DNA from: Sipunculus nudus
Lineage: Eukaryota > Annelida > Sipuncula > Golfingiida > Sipunculidae
Direction: 5' to 3'
Assembly (NCBI GenBank): GCA_026874595.1
Contig: CM049317.1
Span: 47,890,401 to 47,954,400, forward strand
Length of the DNA stretch: 64,000 nucleotides
Shown: positions 49,100 through 61,222 of the stretch, piece by piece
Layout: each line of letters starts with the position of its first letter
Numbering within the stretch: the first letter of the stretch is position 1
Notes under the pieces: generated by a model
Told to the model about the DNA's origin: nothing
The model's database searches: none
What the model saw: the letters and a program-made list of their open reading frames with translations, nothing else
Position numbers and translations under genes: made by a program

Positions 49100-50245
49100 C
49101 CAGTTGATGACGTCAAAGGCCATCTAGCATATCAGTTTGTCTTATTAAATAAAAGACTCAAAGTGAATCAGGAGAGATGAACGATTTAACCATGGCTATA
49201 CCCTGGGCGTACCAAGAGTAAACATCCATGTAAATTACCTAAAATATAATATCGCCTCCGACAGATGATATTTTAATGGTTGAATGCCAGACGAACGAGA
49301 TATTTAAAATGACATTTGGTTAACGAAAGTAATTGAGGAAAAACGCTTTCTGACAGCGAGACCAGCAAAATAGTGTCGACTTCCTCTCATCAACCATTTA
49401 CTAAAATAGATTTATATAGAAAGAAAAGGCTGCCAATTAACCTCTTGCGATCCAGAAATGTTTATTAATGGCACAAATTAATCCGCCTCGAGAACAATGT
49501 CATTCCTTTTCAAACGTTATTTTGATTATTACTCCTTCAATACGCAACTGACTGATCCTGAGGATTTGCAGGATTTTTGTTTGTCCGCCCTTCAACTCAG
49601 TCTGTAATTTATTTTTTTTTCTTTTCCTGTATTGCGATTTCTTTCTTTACACAGACTGTAAAATCATTTTTCAGCTTGAACGCTTGATAACTTTCAAGTC
49701 TAAATTATTGGACTAATTGTTTTAACATAATTATTTATTATTTTACGACATATTGCATGTAATCGCAAATATGATTACACTCACCTTGGATACTATGTGC
49801 TCATGCAGTAGTATTGCACTCTGGTATTTGTGATCAGGTATATGTTGTTCTCTGAAGTTTGGTGGGGGGGGGGGGGGATTAACGGTTTTCGGCCGAAAGA
49901 CAGAAATTATACTGCTGTCGCATTTTTTTATTTGATTTATAAATTAAGCTACAAAATAAAACTGTAAATCACTTACAAAAACATATTCTCGAAATTTTTG
50001 TCAGTGTCCTAAGCAGGGAACCTTTCACAGCAAAATCGATGTCGCATACATTAATTAATATGGACCTACCTGACAGTCGCCTCTAGGTCAGTGTGCTAAC
50101 TAGAAATGCACTTAGTACCTATATGGTATATTAATATAATTAATATATTTTAAACTATAATGTTTGACTAATAAGGCAACAAGCACTGATTCGACTAAAA
50201 TGAGGCTAGATCAAGCCAATTAACATAAAAAAGTAATGAATTACT
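49100..50245. other. AT-rich non-coding DNA
   Basis: A poly-G run lies at 49,863-49,877. Nothing else recognised. Confidence 0.4.
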
Positions 50246-50246
50246 T

Positions 50247-50248
<2 letters not shown>

Positions 50249-50309
<61 letters not shown>
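50249..50309. repeat. (TA)n microsatellite
   Basis: About 30 TA units. Confidence 0.95.
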
Positions 50310-50311
<2 letters not shown>

Positions 50312-51040
50312 GACTACTTCTGTTGCATAAAAGACACCAAAGTTTGCAAAACTATTCCGCTGCGTATAGTTTATATAAATATGTTATAAAATAAATAAAA
50401 TCATATTAATTGTCTAGATTTCGCCGGGAGTAATGCTGACCCGATGAATATTAGTCGGTCTAAAATTTTCGTTTTAGTTGTACAATTAACGACAACAGTT
50501 GGGCACAATGTGCAGTATTCAATAGTGTCCAAACCTTCCCAGCAGTAAGCACTGTCATGAAATGCAGGTGTGGTCCTTGTATTAAGTGTTACATGATGAA
50601 ACGATAAGGATGTTGCTGATACAAAGCAAAATGGGTGCAATATCGCAAAGCAATGAATATCAAATTTGATAACAAGGAAATATATATAATATAATCCAAA
50701 ATCATTATAGAATAATATGTTTCACACTACAAGCTCCTTTCACATATGATAAAATACTAACACAATATATGAAGAAGAGCATACATAATCAGCAGGCTGG
50801 CATCATATTAATGTAACGGCTAAAGCCTGGCTTTGAGTCCCTTTCGGACTTAATATAATGCAGAGTGTATCTTTGGTATAAAACATACGCGGGCCTGAAA
50901 AAATACAACATCAAGGAGTAATTTCCTGCACACAGTAGAATATGGTTTTGACTTCATTACCTATCCTTATGGAAATGATCTTACAAAACTGTGCTCCCAC
51001 AAATCCTGTTGACCTAGACGCTCTCTGTCCCGAACTAGAG
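50310..51040. other. Non-coding DNA
   Basis: No supported feature. Confidence 0.35.
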
Positions 51041-51044
51041 AGAG

Positions 51045-51137
51045 CGACCACCCCTGAGTAGATTATTTGAAGCACAGGTCTGGCAGGGAGTTCAGGTCGA
51101 TTTATCTGATCCGAGACTCTCCCTTCTAGTGAAATTA
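51045..51137 (+). repeat. Dispersed repeat A, copy 2
   Basis: Aligns with 1,612-1,712: GCGACCACCC, GGTCTGGCAG, GGTCGATTTATCTG and CTCCCTTCTAG in the same order. Confidence 0.5.
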
Positions 51138-51216
51138 GATGTATTTCCTCAGGTCGTGCGGCAACAGAGATCCGTTACAACTTGCTGATCAAACTACGTA
51201 TATGTTCTGTTCTTTG

Positions 51217-51218
<2 letters not shown>

Positions 51219-51314
<96 letters not shown>

Positions 51315-51320
51315 TATATA
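51219..51320. repeat. (TA)n microsatellite
   Basis: About 100 bp of TA with two short interruptions. Confidence 0.95.
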
Positions 51321-51324
51321 AGCA

Positions 51325-52500
51325 AAGAGAAAGTGCCGATTATTTAAAATACATCATCAGGTTTGTCTGTCAGGGTATTAATTATATCCATCTTGTGATT
51401 GAAAGCAAATTTGGTCACACCAATATTGCTTCATACAAGGTTCGGCGACAAATATGTTAAAGTAGACATGACACCATTGTGCTGTCTTGGACCATGCAGT
51501 TGCTACTGAAAAGTCGAGGAAATTCAGTGTGAATGTAAACTGTGGCAATAGTCCCGCTTCCTATCTAGCGCCATATCGGCCCTCTGACATAACGGCCAGA
51601 TTACTGGCTGCCAGAGTGCCCCTACATCTAGGTCTGAGGAACGCATTACAAGGTCCCACGAGGATGCAAATATTTTCGTCATTTGTGACAACGCCTCATG
51701 GCCTACAGGTACACTGTCAATTGACATAAACCAGACTATTCATTAGCATTATAGTATACTTTCTTACAATACCAACTATAAGCGACAAAATTTCCGTTGA
51801 GTTCACATGTATTCTCTGGTGTAAATGCATTATTCGTAGCATAATGTTAAAAATATGGGTGTTTTACCGAAATATGAATGCGAAGTTACGGAAAACCACT
51901 GCGATGCTTTACTCGAATTTGCTTGTATCACGACTCAAGTAGGGTTACCAGCAGAATTATCATTGCCTATTTTGCCGTGTTGTCACGTCTACATCCTATA
52001 TCTCTTGGACACTTGGAAAATAAAACAGCCTGACTTAAACAAATCTGTCCGGACTTATACCCGTAAAAAAGGGCCGTTTAATAAGGAAGCTTTTAATTCC
52101 AACTTTTGCTCAAAGCACTGTCAGATTCATCAGCTGAATTCATTTCATCATGTTCACTAAGTGTTCTGATAGAATAGATGCATCACTGAAACGGTCTCAC
52201 CCAATCACTAGCAAAAGGGATGTGACAGCAGGTTTATCTTTTGTTATTAAGAATGACCGTCATGGACTCTGCCCACAGCTTAGAGAGCTGATATTGCCAT
52301 TCGTGATCTCATTGGTTTTTTCTAGCACCTGATATAGTTAGGTGCATGCAAATAAATGATGGGTTAAAACATTAAATCAGTATACGTATTTTTCGTTAAT
52401 TTGCGCAACACTAATTAAGAACATTTTGTGTTCATAGTAAATTTTCTTGATATAAGTTCTACGGTCCTTACAATAATCATAAACACTTGTTTAAATGCCG
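51325..52500. other. Non-coding DNA, two unexplained balanced-composition patches
   Basis: 51,487-51,725 and 51,855-52,160 are open for 80 and 101 codons, and the first ends at a donor-like CTACAG|GTACAC. No domain is recognisable and no acceptor or partner exon was found, so I do not call genes. Confidence 0.3.
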
Positions 52501-52504
52501 CGTG

Positions 52505-52605
52505 CTCGCATGGTTTTATAAACCGGCCAATGAGAGTACAGCTGCCACCCTTTGCAAGGACGTCATATCTAAACGAGCCGGCTTGAGCAGATTCAGGACT
52601 TATAG
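52505..52605 (+). repeat. Dispersed repeat B, copy 2
   Basis: Aligns with 3,283-3,390 over AAACCGGCCAATGA, ACAGCTGCCACC and CAGATTCAGGAC. Confidence 0.5.
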
Positions 52606-53049
52606 TACACTACAATCTCTCTTGTTTCATGTCAACAGTTAGCCTAAGCATGTTCCGTTTATTCTATCTGAAAGTAAGAAGTATATATATGTCACTTCCT
52701 CCGCTGATGGCATATATGGTAGCGGTATAAAGTTCAAACATCGTCACCCTGATTTATGACTCGGTAATAGGTTACAAAGTCCATATGGCCTACATTCATA
52801 TTTTCTCGGCCGGTTGTCTTTTTATGAGGGTTCACTGTTTTGTATAAACGTCCCCTTCAGAATAAACGCAAACAGAGACATTTATTCCTCGAATCACGGA
52901 AAAGAAGTATCCATTCCTCGAATCATGGAAAAGAACTTACCTGTACAATGGGTTTATTCTCTAAAACCCAGTTTCCCAACTAGATATTTCTTGGCACCGC
53001 AGGTGCAATAGTATCCAAAGACAATTAATCCCACCCCCCTTTAAGAATA

Positions 53050-53940
53050 GCCCCCCCCCCATCTTCAGCAACAATTGATATCAGATCACACTCATAGAAA
53101 AGGTCACTCTCATGGAAAAGGTCATGACCCCAATTTCAATATACATAATCCCATAACCCATGTCTATGTATATGCATAATATGAAAGAAATCTGTCTGAA
53201 AGTTTTTGACTTATAATGCTCACAGTACAGTTAAGTGGCAATGATCGGGTATTAAACGGCACGAAAACAAGTAAAAGAATAACAGGTGGCGGTACATGAC
53301 ATTACTATCCCAGATCTTCGGTCAATTTGATTTTTGGACCAATCCATGCATCCCTTATTGAGATATTAATGATTTTGTGTGATTTTCACCATATATGGCT
53401 AAATTCAAGATCAGGGCCACTCTAATAGGAAAGGTCATGACCCAAATTTGAATAAACATCATTTCATTACCCATATCTATGTATATGCATAATATAAAAG
53501 AAATCTGTCCATAAGTTTTTGACTTATATTGCTCACAGTACTGTCAAGTAGCAATTTTGGGGGTATTAAACGGCAAGAAAACAAGTAAAGAATAATAGGT
53601 GGCGCCACCAGTTTCTGGAACATAACAACCCTATCCATGAACTTCCATCAACTCGATTTTGGTATCAAACCATGCAAGATTTCTTGAGATATTTAAGAAT
53701 TTGTGTGATTTTCCCCAAAATTAGACCTATTCAAGGTCAAGGACTCTCCTTTTCAAGGTCATGACCTCATTTTAAAAAGGCGTCGTCCTCTCACCCATAT
53801 CTATACATATATCAAGTTTGGTTAAGATCCGTGAAATAGTTTTTGAGTTATCGCGCTAACAAGATTTATATGCGGCGGCGGCGGGACCGGTATGAAAACA
53901 TAATATCCCCCGACTTTGTCTGGAGATACAATAAAACCAG
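53050..53940 (+). repeat. Tandem array, three units of about 313-325 bp
   Basis: The palindrome AGGTCATGACC marks each unit at 53,119, 53,432 and 53,757. Shared blocks are CCCAT(A/G)TCTATGTATATGCA, AAGAAATCTGTC, GTTTTTGACTTAT, GGTATTAAACGGCA, GAAAACAAGTAAA and ATTTGTGTGATTTTC. GGTGGCGCCACC is at 53,598-53,609, linking this array to the one at 46.7-48.3 kb. The last unit ends in GCGGCGGCGGCGGGACCGG and AAACATAATATCCCCCGAC. No coding capacity. Confidence 0.8.
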
Positions 53941-53984
53941 TAAGCCGCGCAAAGGTATGTTTCTTACTTCACACTAGACGGCAT

Positions 53985-54330
53985 GGGCAGCTGCATGACA
54001 ATGTTTGTACCACTCTACATGCAGGAGAAGAGTTGTGACGTTGTCCTTGCACCGTTGTAAAGACGAAAACCCCAAGTTTTATTGGATATCCGATTAATAA
54101 CTACTTTTCGTGAGAGCGTGTTTTCTTTTACGTGTTTATGATCTGGCTCTGTGCGGTGTATCCTCAAGAAGTCTGCATTCTGTATCGATTCAAAACTCCG
54201 GGAGCCAGACCTCCAAGGGCCCTAAAACGATAGTAGGGACTCTTGTGCTGAAGACACGACCATTCTGCTCTATTGAACATTCAAACTGTGAATTAAAGCG
54301 GCCAAGCTCCCCCGTATATGACTGGATCAT
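53985..54330 (+). repeat. Dispersed repeat C, copy 2
   Basis: Aligns with 5,430-5,700 (GACAATGTTTGTACC, CCTTGCACCGTTGTA, TGTTTATGATCTGGCTCTG, AGCCAGACCTCC). Confidence 0.65.
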
Positions 54331-54349
54331 GTCATTCTTTCTAGCGGCA

Positions 54350-55730
54350 ACTCAATAATATAATCTATAATACTTCTTCTGAAGAAATAGGGAAGTAATT
54401 TCGCAATATCAACGATTTTCACACTATCAGCGTGACGTTACATCATAAATGTGCTATACAAAAATCATCATTTGTACCAATCGTCACATTATCATAAAAT
54501 TTCACCTGTGAGCCTGTTTCATACTTAGGTTCGAAGTAAAGTCATCACACATTAATCGTGGCCATACCCGTATAATTTTAAATCCCTTAATACAATCAGT
54601 CATCCGAGCACGATGACCTCATCAGTTTGATGTTACTCTAGATTCAGATATTATCGTTAGCTTAAAATTTCGTGTTTTTTTTGTGATAAAAGCATATCGT
54701 TGGGTTTTTGAATTAAATCGTGGTTCATAAATTCTCACGTTCATATTTAGTAATTCAAGTGCTCCGGCCTTCACTCCGTCACGGCATTGTACTGGTACTG
54801 ATTCAACTGAGTCTCGTAACCATTCCCTGGTAAGACAAATGCCTTTAAAACCGTCGGCGGATCACTCGTTACGAAACCTCGGGGTCCCTTCAGAACCTTA
54901 AGTTCGGCACCCACGTCATTCTACGTTGGTCAAGCCCTGAACCTCGTTTCGGGATATCAGTCGCCAATTCCATCGCCTGTCTACAGACCGCCTTACGACA
55001 ACAACCAACATTGTAACCCTGTTAATCCCTCCCCCACATTGGACCGGTCCCAGTCTTCATGGCCTGAGTCTCTGACGATTGATTGTTGGAAAGTGAATGG
55101 ATGGACGGACACCAATAAAGTTTTACGCTCATAAATAATTTTGAGTTTAAATTACATTTTATGGTTTGTGTGAGCCGATAATGAAATTTCTTTTATCGGT
55201 TATAAATGATTTGGTTATAATAGAGAGCATTTACTCGTAAAGGCTCAAAAAGGATCTGGATGGTGTAGGGGTTTTTCTGAATGTCAGACTTTTGACTTCT
55301 TTCAGGGTCCAGGTAATTGACCGATCATATACAGGTATACTGGGTCAACACCTGACTCATGTGTCAAAAAAGTTTACTTGTGTAATTTACTTGTATAATT
55401 TTCGTGTGCTATCTTCCTCCCGAAACCTCACTCTAAGGGCGAAATTCGGAGGGATTAAGAATCCTTGCCTACTCAAAAAATGATGAATCTGGCTACAGGA
55501 ATAGGTCAAAAGCTAAAGAGGGCGATATATTTGATGGGAATAGAGTAAAAAAAATGGGGTATGGATTTTTGGGTATATTATAAAAAAATAAATACGTTTG
55601 ACTACTCTCTGTGTTGTTTCCTTCAAGTTCCTCCACCTGATACCAGCTCTGATCTGTCTCCCTTACTTCCTGTGACACCCCTAGGGTGAGTCTGTACATC
55701 ATGATGAATTCGGGAGAGAAATTATGTATT
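54350..55730. other. Non-coding DNA
   Basis: A less AT-rich patch at 54,760-55,090 has no recognisable coding frame or RNA fold; the rest is AT-rich. Confidence 0.35.
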
Positions 55731-55732
55731 AC

Positions 55733-55860
55733 TAGCAAATACCCGTGCTACGCACGGTTTGGGACGACACGACAATCCGTACGGTGGTATCAGAAATCCA
55801 CAGAAAATCCGGAGATACGGAAAATCACACAAATCGCGTTACGATATTAATATATAGATC
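55733..55860 (+). repeat. TE 3'-end-like fragment, copy 1
   Basis: Begins TAGCAAATACCCGTGCTACG CACGG, a motif I associate with ends of interspersed repeats in many invertebrates, and ends TTAATATATAGAT. The block CAATCCGTACGGTGGTATCAG is shared with 57,210-57,287. Confidence 0.5.
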
Positions 55861-56540
55861 CATTATATGTATGGTGTTGTGGATAAATATCTTTCGGAAC
55901 AGCGTTCGGAACATGTTTCGGAACAGCGTACAGTCGCACACGGTCCCCCGAAGCCAGTGCTTAATATGTGGTCGAGGTCATTGACAAATAGTCACCTACA
56001 CATGTACCATGTGACATGAGAAACTGATCATCAGGATTACATATAAATACAAAAGAAACCGTCCACGGAATAGACCTAAGAAGAAAATGCAAAAATACCA
56101 GTTTTATTTGTGAAAATAGTGTAAATGATGGCCATGACTTATACGAAATAAGCATACATACTGAATGAAAGAATTAAGTCTTTAAAAACAAAGAGTATTA
56201 TATAATCATTATTGAAAATCAGGTGGCATATGCATGTAAAAGAAACAAATACCAGTACAAACGTATCAAATATACATTTTTACAGGAGTTACACATTTGT
56301 AACTGCAGTAATGAGAAAAAAAATCTCGATTTTCAAAATATTTTAAGTCAATATTATGGTTTACAACTTTGGTGGTGCCACTCCACACATGGACACATCA
56401 CACTCTACCAATTACGACGTAAATTTGTTTAACATTTTCATTACATCTGTTCCATTGTAGGCCTACACGTGTTGGTGAATATTTGTCAAGGACCTCAATC
56501 GCATGCAAGGCCCTGGACTTCGTGCGACCAAGTGCGACTG
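55861..56540. other. AT-rich non-coding DNA
   Basis: No supported feature. Confidence 0.35.
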
Positions 56541-56542
56541 TA

Positions 56543-56851
56543 TAAGACCAAAACAATTAAAGGTATGGTTCTCAGGCACCGCCCGCGTCAATTGTACTCC
56601 CCCCCCCCCCCCCACATAAAAAAATTATTTTGATTTTCATCTTTCAAGAAGATAAAATGATACAATTTTGATCAGATTTCCTTTGTTATGAAGGGCTTTT
56701 GCGTGTATAACAAAACAATTCTGTTATTTTCATGGTTCCCCTGATCATATGAAATTTTTATTGGAACAAACAAAACAAAGGTAAAATATCGCCCGGCCTC
56801 ACAGGTTTCTGAAATAAAGTGTCTAAGAACCATACCTTTTTTTTTGGCCTA
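56543..56851 (-). mobile_element. MITE family 1, copy 3 (best-preserved ends)
   Basis: A ~309-bp element with inverted ends: left AAAGGTATGGTTCTCAGGCAC preceded by AAGACCAAAAC, right GTGTCTAAGAACCATACCTTT followed by TTTTTTGGCCTA. It is inverted relative to copies at 2,211 and 13,960. A poly-C run near 56,600 replaces part of the GCGGGG block of copy 1. It has no coding capacity. Confidence 0.75.
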
Positions 56852-57209
56852 TCCATCACGATTTCCTGCGACCCAGTAGATGTGCACTCAAGCATATCAA
56901 GTCACGAAGAGGGCTCCTGCAAAACAATACTTTCAAAGATTCCCCCTTTTGAGAAGGGATCGCCGATGGGGATTATTTCAGGCCGGTCACCGTGAAATAT
57001 AAGAAAACCCCAGATAGGGCCCCGGAGTGAAACTCTGTCCCGCCATCACACACTCTTTGGCCATTGTGTTACCTGGCCCGAAGACACAAAGAAAAGAGGC
57101 ACCCGCGGGGGAGCAAATATTAAAATTATTAATTATGCACGTAAAACGCAAATATTGCAAATAGAAGTGGGTGAAATCTCTTTGGACAAACCCGGAGCAT
57201 ATGCATGTC

Positions 57210-57287
57210 GAAAATCACGGCAATCCGTACGGTGGTATCAGAGGAGATATGGAAAATTACAAAAATACGCTATTAATATATAGATTA
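57210..57287 (+). repeat. TE 3'-end-like fragment, copy 2
   Basis: Shares CAATCCGTACGGTGGTATCAG, GGAAAAT-ACA and TTAATATATAGAT with 55,770-55,860 in the same orientation. Confidence 0.55.
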
Positions 57288-57319
57288 CAAACATGCAAAC
57301 AAATAATAATACAAAAACC

Positions 57320-57415
57320 CCACGTTGAGCTCGATCCAGTGACCTTTCGCTCTGCAGGCAGGAGTTTAACCCCTATGCCATCAAGGATTGACACCAGACC
57401 TGGGAGCCAGCCGTT
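57320..57415 (-). mobile_element. tRNA-derived SINE fragment
   Basis: The minus strand reads TGATGGCATAGGGGTTAAAC (A-box-like), then about 30 bp later AGGTCACTGGATCGAGCTC (B-box-like). This is the layout of a tRNA-type internal promoter, but it cannot form a clean tRNA cloverleaf by eye. It directly follows the TE-end fragment. Confidence 0.5.
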
Positions 57416-57426
57416 GACATGTAAAT

Positions 57427-57537
57427 CGGCTGGCTAGAAGAAAAAATGGCTGGCTAGCCGGCTGAGCCGGCTGAGGTCTAAGAACAATGATGATGGCTGA
57501 GTGGACAACGTTGTGGCTGGCTAGCCGGCTGAGCCGT
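57427..57537. repeat. GGCTGGCTAGCCGGCTGAGCC repeats
   Basis: GGCTGGCTAG occurs three times and CCGGCTGAGCC(G) recurs in both halves, separated by a GTCTAAGAACAATGATGATG-type spacer. It is GC-rich and partly palindromic (GGCTAGCC). Confidence 0.6.
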
Positions 57538-57539
57538 AA

Positions 57540-58080
57540 AGATGAGGCAAATATTTAATGAACAAAATGTTGTCTCAGTCTAATGCAATTATAATTATAT
57601 GTACAATAATATGAAACAAACTTAACGGATATTTTGACAAGGTAATTACCCTTTGGATAAATTAATTTTATTCAATATCACGCCAGGCGTGTACTAGGAC
57701 AGTGAGTGGTTACGTGAAGGATGGGGGTTCCCTCATTGTGTTTTCAAATCTGACAATATTGCGTGTTTTGGTGAAGTTGAGCGCTTATTTGATCAGATGA
57801 AAATTGTTATGATTTTCCTCATTTCTTTTGACAGACATTGGGTACACATGAATTATTTGATCTCAACTGATATAACGTTACATTGCTAAAGTCATCTTGG
57901 AAAATCGAAGGTTTCAATTCAGCTTCTGTGATATATAGATATCATTGTTTGCATCCGCTGAGCAACTGTTTTCGTGCGCTCACTTGTATGACAGTTCAAC
58001 CGGATAATCGTTTTTCGTGTGCCGGAAAGTGTCATGGCTAGACGTACTGTTTGCTTCTTTTTTTTAACTGTATCACATGG
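57540..58080. other. AT-rich DNA upstream of the SAM-domain gene
   Basis: No promoter element is clear enough to call; a (TA)n tract follows. Confidence 0.3.
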
Positions 58081-58082
58081 GG

Positions 58083-58083
<1 letters not shown>

Positions 58084-58120
<37 letters not shown>
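58084..58120. repeat. (TA)n microsatellite
   Basis: About 18 TA units, ~460 bp upstream of the SAM-domain gene start. Confidence 0.95.
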
Positions 58121-58122
<2 letters not shown>

Positions 58123-58165
58123 TGTAAAGAAAGTTATGCTTCACCCCCGAACTCTAAAAACACAT

Positions 58166-58295
58166 CGGTTATAATCATAACCGATTTAATCGGTTATTCC
58201 AATATCAGTTACTTTTAACTGAGAAATTGGTAGGCTGCCAACTGTTTGGGTGGTTGGTAGGGCAACTGATCACATCGGTTATAGTCTCAAGACCG
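58166..58295. repeat. CGGTTA/TAACCG hairpin cluster (left of the gene)
   Basis: CGGTTATAATCATAACCG (58,166-58,183) is a 7-bp stem with a 4-base loop; further CGGTTA copies lie at about 58,191 and 58,276. The same hexamer forms hairpins at 63,880-64,000. Confidence 0.55.
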
Positions 58296-58576
58296 ATGTA
58301 TACTATGCCTTACTGTTCAATTAAGTTGAGAAAGATCTTATTAATGGTAAATTTGTTTGAACCCAGCTTCTATCAGCACTTTCAATCCATGCATTTAATA
58401 TTACACCCTGTTATTTGTGTCAGCATATGCCTGCTAACCGTTTTGCATGCCATATCATCAAAGGGGGGCTAGCTAGCTGCGTGGTCAGTGCTGACGCGGT
58501 AATCTAGGTCACTGACAGCCCTTTGTCCATTCAAGCCAGCCAGCAACTTCACGTGTTTTCAGCCAGCTCCAAGAAT

Positions 58577-58643
58577 ATGGATGAATTTGTGGTCACTATA
58601 CTCACAGAATGGGGATTTGACAGTTTCATTGAGCACTTTAAAG
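58577..58643 (+). CDS. SAM-domain gene, exon 1
   Basis: ATG at 58,577 opens MDEFVVTILTEWGFDSFIEH FK, helices 1-2 of a SAM fold (the W-GF-S-IE-F pattern). Donor AAG|GTAAGA at 58,644 is strong and leaves phase 1. The sequence GAATATGGATGA around the start is an acceptable eukaryotic context. Confidence 0.6.
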
Positions 58644-59111
58644 GTAAGATATATATAAAGTATAAATATTAATACATAAATTTATATTAGATACAAAATA
58701 CTATGCAGCATTTAAGGAAACTGCTCGGGCGATATTAGGGTTCATTGAATGGTAGGTTTGTTGTTTTATTATGTTGAACACTCTTTCAAGTATACTGTTG
58801 TTTTAATATTAAATTATTTTTTCCAGTTAGGTTTTTTCAAAAGTTATCTCAAAGCAGACGTTATACGTAAAATTACACATAAACAACACTTGCCCTTTTT
58901 TCCTACCACTGCATGGTTTATTGAATAAGTATTTTTATCGTTCATAATTTAAGCAGGCTGACCCATGCACTAGTAAAAGCATAATAAAATCATCTAAATG
59001 TATGTATGTATATATTTATAAATTTTTTTATTATATATTTTATATTATATTTTATATTATACAATGGAATCAATTTATCTTCCAGCACGGGGGTTCGAGA
59101 ATTTACTAAGG

Positions 59112-59114
<3 letters not shown>

Positions 59115-59162
<48 letters not shown>
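59115..59162. repeat. (TA)n microsatellite in intron 1
   Basis: About 24 TA units; open Ile-Tyr frames on both strands here are artefacts. Confidence 0.95.
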
Positions 59163-59167
<5 letters not shown>

Positions 59168-59436
59168 CTTTTTATTGTCTGTATGAAACATTTCATATGT
59201 AGATATATTAACATCTGTATGACACATTTAAAATATATATACCTAATCACATTTCAAATAAATTTTGCAATTAACTATAGGGTTTAAGAAAATAAGGTAT
59301 TATTTAAGTTTAAGTTCATTATAAAACAGGTTTCGATAGGCAAATAATATTTCATGGTAAATGCATAAACGGAACAAAAGCATACAATTCTATTAATTAA
59401 TTTTATTTGCAATATATAAATATTATTATCTGAATA

Positions 59437-59587
59437 GGGGGGTGGGGGGGGGGGGGGTGATTAGATTACATTCGCCATCAGCTGTTTGCCAAATAGTTGG
59501 GGGGGGGTATGTATACCCCCCTCCACCTATAATGACGCCGCTGATAATATATATTTATATCACACACACACGTGTATATATATATAT

Positions 59588-59641
<54 letters not shown>
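59437..59641. repeat. G-rich TE-like fragment with (TA)n tail
   Basis: A poly-G run (59,440-59,458), a second G run mirrored by CCCCCC (GGGGGTATGTATACCCCC, near 59,503-59,521), TAATGACGCCGCTG, then CA/TA and (TA)n to 59,641. Similar G-rich ends occur at 12.9 and 14.5 kb. Lies in intron 1. Confidence 0.5.
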
Positions 59642-59646
<5 letters not shown>

Positions 59647-60516
59647 ACAGTTCATGCTTATTTCCACTCAGCCTTCTGATTATTAAATGATGTTGCAGTC
59701 TAAGCATATTGGTCGATAAATTGACCAAACTTTCGTTTAAATTCTTTCAAGTTATAAAAGCAGGTCTAAATTATTGTTTGTTTGACAAAATTCTGTTTAA
59801 TGTAATTCTTTATGAGCATTTGGAAGACATACATTCAGGTTCATGAAACAATAAAGTTTATAACTAAAATTCCAAAATGATCATTCAGTGATTTGGTAAC
59901 GAAAACAGGTTAACTCCGGTAACATCCAACAATTGGCCACCGGCGTCGTTGACTGGTTCCAACCTTACAAGAACCAATGTTTTCGCCAGTATACAAAAAC
60001 ATGTAATCTTCTAAAGCCTACTCAGTTTTATATATACATATGTCTTCAGGACTAATAATGTCATTTGCATTATTTCAATTACACCCCGCACGGTGTATAC
60101 CTAACCTGTTGTTAACACAACACGATCCGTCACCAGTTGACACTAACCTCCAAAAATCTTATTAGATTTTGCTGAATTTAACACCAGACATGTATTATAC
60201 TTACTTTTTAGAACCGGTTCTAGAAAGTGAGAATATGCAGTCCACCTGCAAGTCCAGACTGGCCTGGCGTGGATTCATGGTGAAGACCAGCCAACTTTCT
60301 GCCAGATTCTCAAAATATGGCCGAGATACACTGATGTAGATCTGGGCCATCTGGGCATGTATGGATGAGTTTCAGTCTGTTTCTCATGTTCTGTTAAAAT
60401 GTTACCAATCAGTACCATCATGACTGCAAATGTAATTAACTGATAAAAATGTTGAATAAACTGACAATTACTGGGGTTACTCTGCTGAGCCATGCTAATG
60501 GTCCTTTCCTTAAGCC

Positions 60517-60807
60517 GACTGAGTATAGAATCCGGTCTTCATTTCCAAGATGGGTCTAAACTTGTCTCGTCCCAAGACGTGTGATTCTGATCCACTCTGC
60601 TCCTCTCAGTCAACAAAGTATCACAGTTGTGGATCTAAACTGACTGGACCAACTCATATTAGTAGTAGTCAACATAAGCCATGACATGCCTGATGATATG
60701 AGGTCGACTTGCCTCTTACTTCTCCATTACATGAATCCTTAACATCATTACGTCCATCTGTATACACCCATAACCTAGTCCATGTAGACCGGATTCTATA
60801 CTCGCTC
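60517..60807. mobile_element. Mutator-like MITE in intron 1 of the SAM-domain gene
   Basis: A 291-bp element with ~22-bp inverted ends: GACTGAGTATAGAATCCGGT at the left and, as complement of the right end, GAGCGAGTATAGAATCCGGT. It is flanked by the perfect 9-bp target duplication CCTTAAGCC (60,508-60,516 and 60,808-60,816). A 9-bp duplication is the hallmark of Mutator-like elements. No coding capacity. The ends are well preserved, suggesting fairly recent insertion. Confidence 0.85.
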
Positions 60808-61222
60808 CCTTAAGCCTTAAGGTTGTCCAGTTATAGAACAAATACTTTGGGATCACCTTAATACAGAACAGGTAAGTTGGCAATTCATACTTAAACTGTT
60901 GGTGCCACTCTCCCTCCTGCGCTTTAAAAAATTATACCTTCAGTTTTTTGTCCAGCGTTAAGAACAAATTTGACAAAATAACTATGACAATAACAAGGAC
61001 ACAAAGCACTCAGGTTCTGATTTTATGTCAAGCATGTGCAAAGTTTATGTATGACCATAGGAAGAGATGTTTGCATGCATATAGATTCACCACAGATCTT
61101 TAATTCAGCTGAGTGCTATTTATTACAAGAACACTAATTGTTAAAGGAAAATATTAGCAAGGCAACAAATGCACTGCTAGTCACCACTGTTTTTTTAGAG
61201 AAAATCACATTTTGCTTTGTAG

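Noticed and set aside
54870-54890. GGCGGATCACTCG resembling the start of 5.8S rRNA
   Set aside because: The match ends after about a dozen bases and no further rRNA sequence follows.
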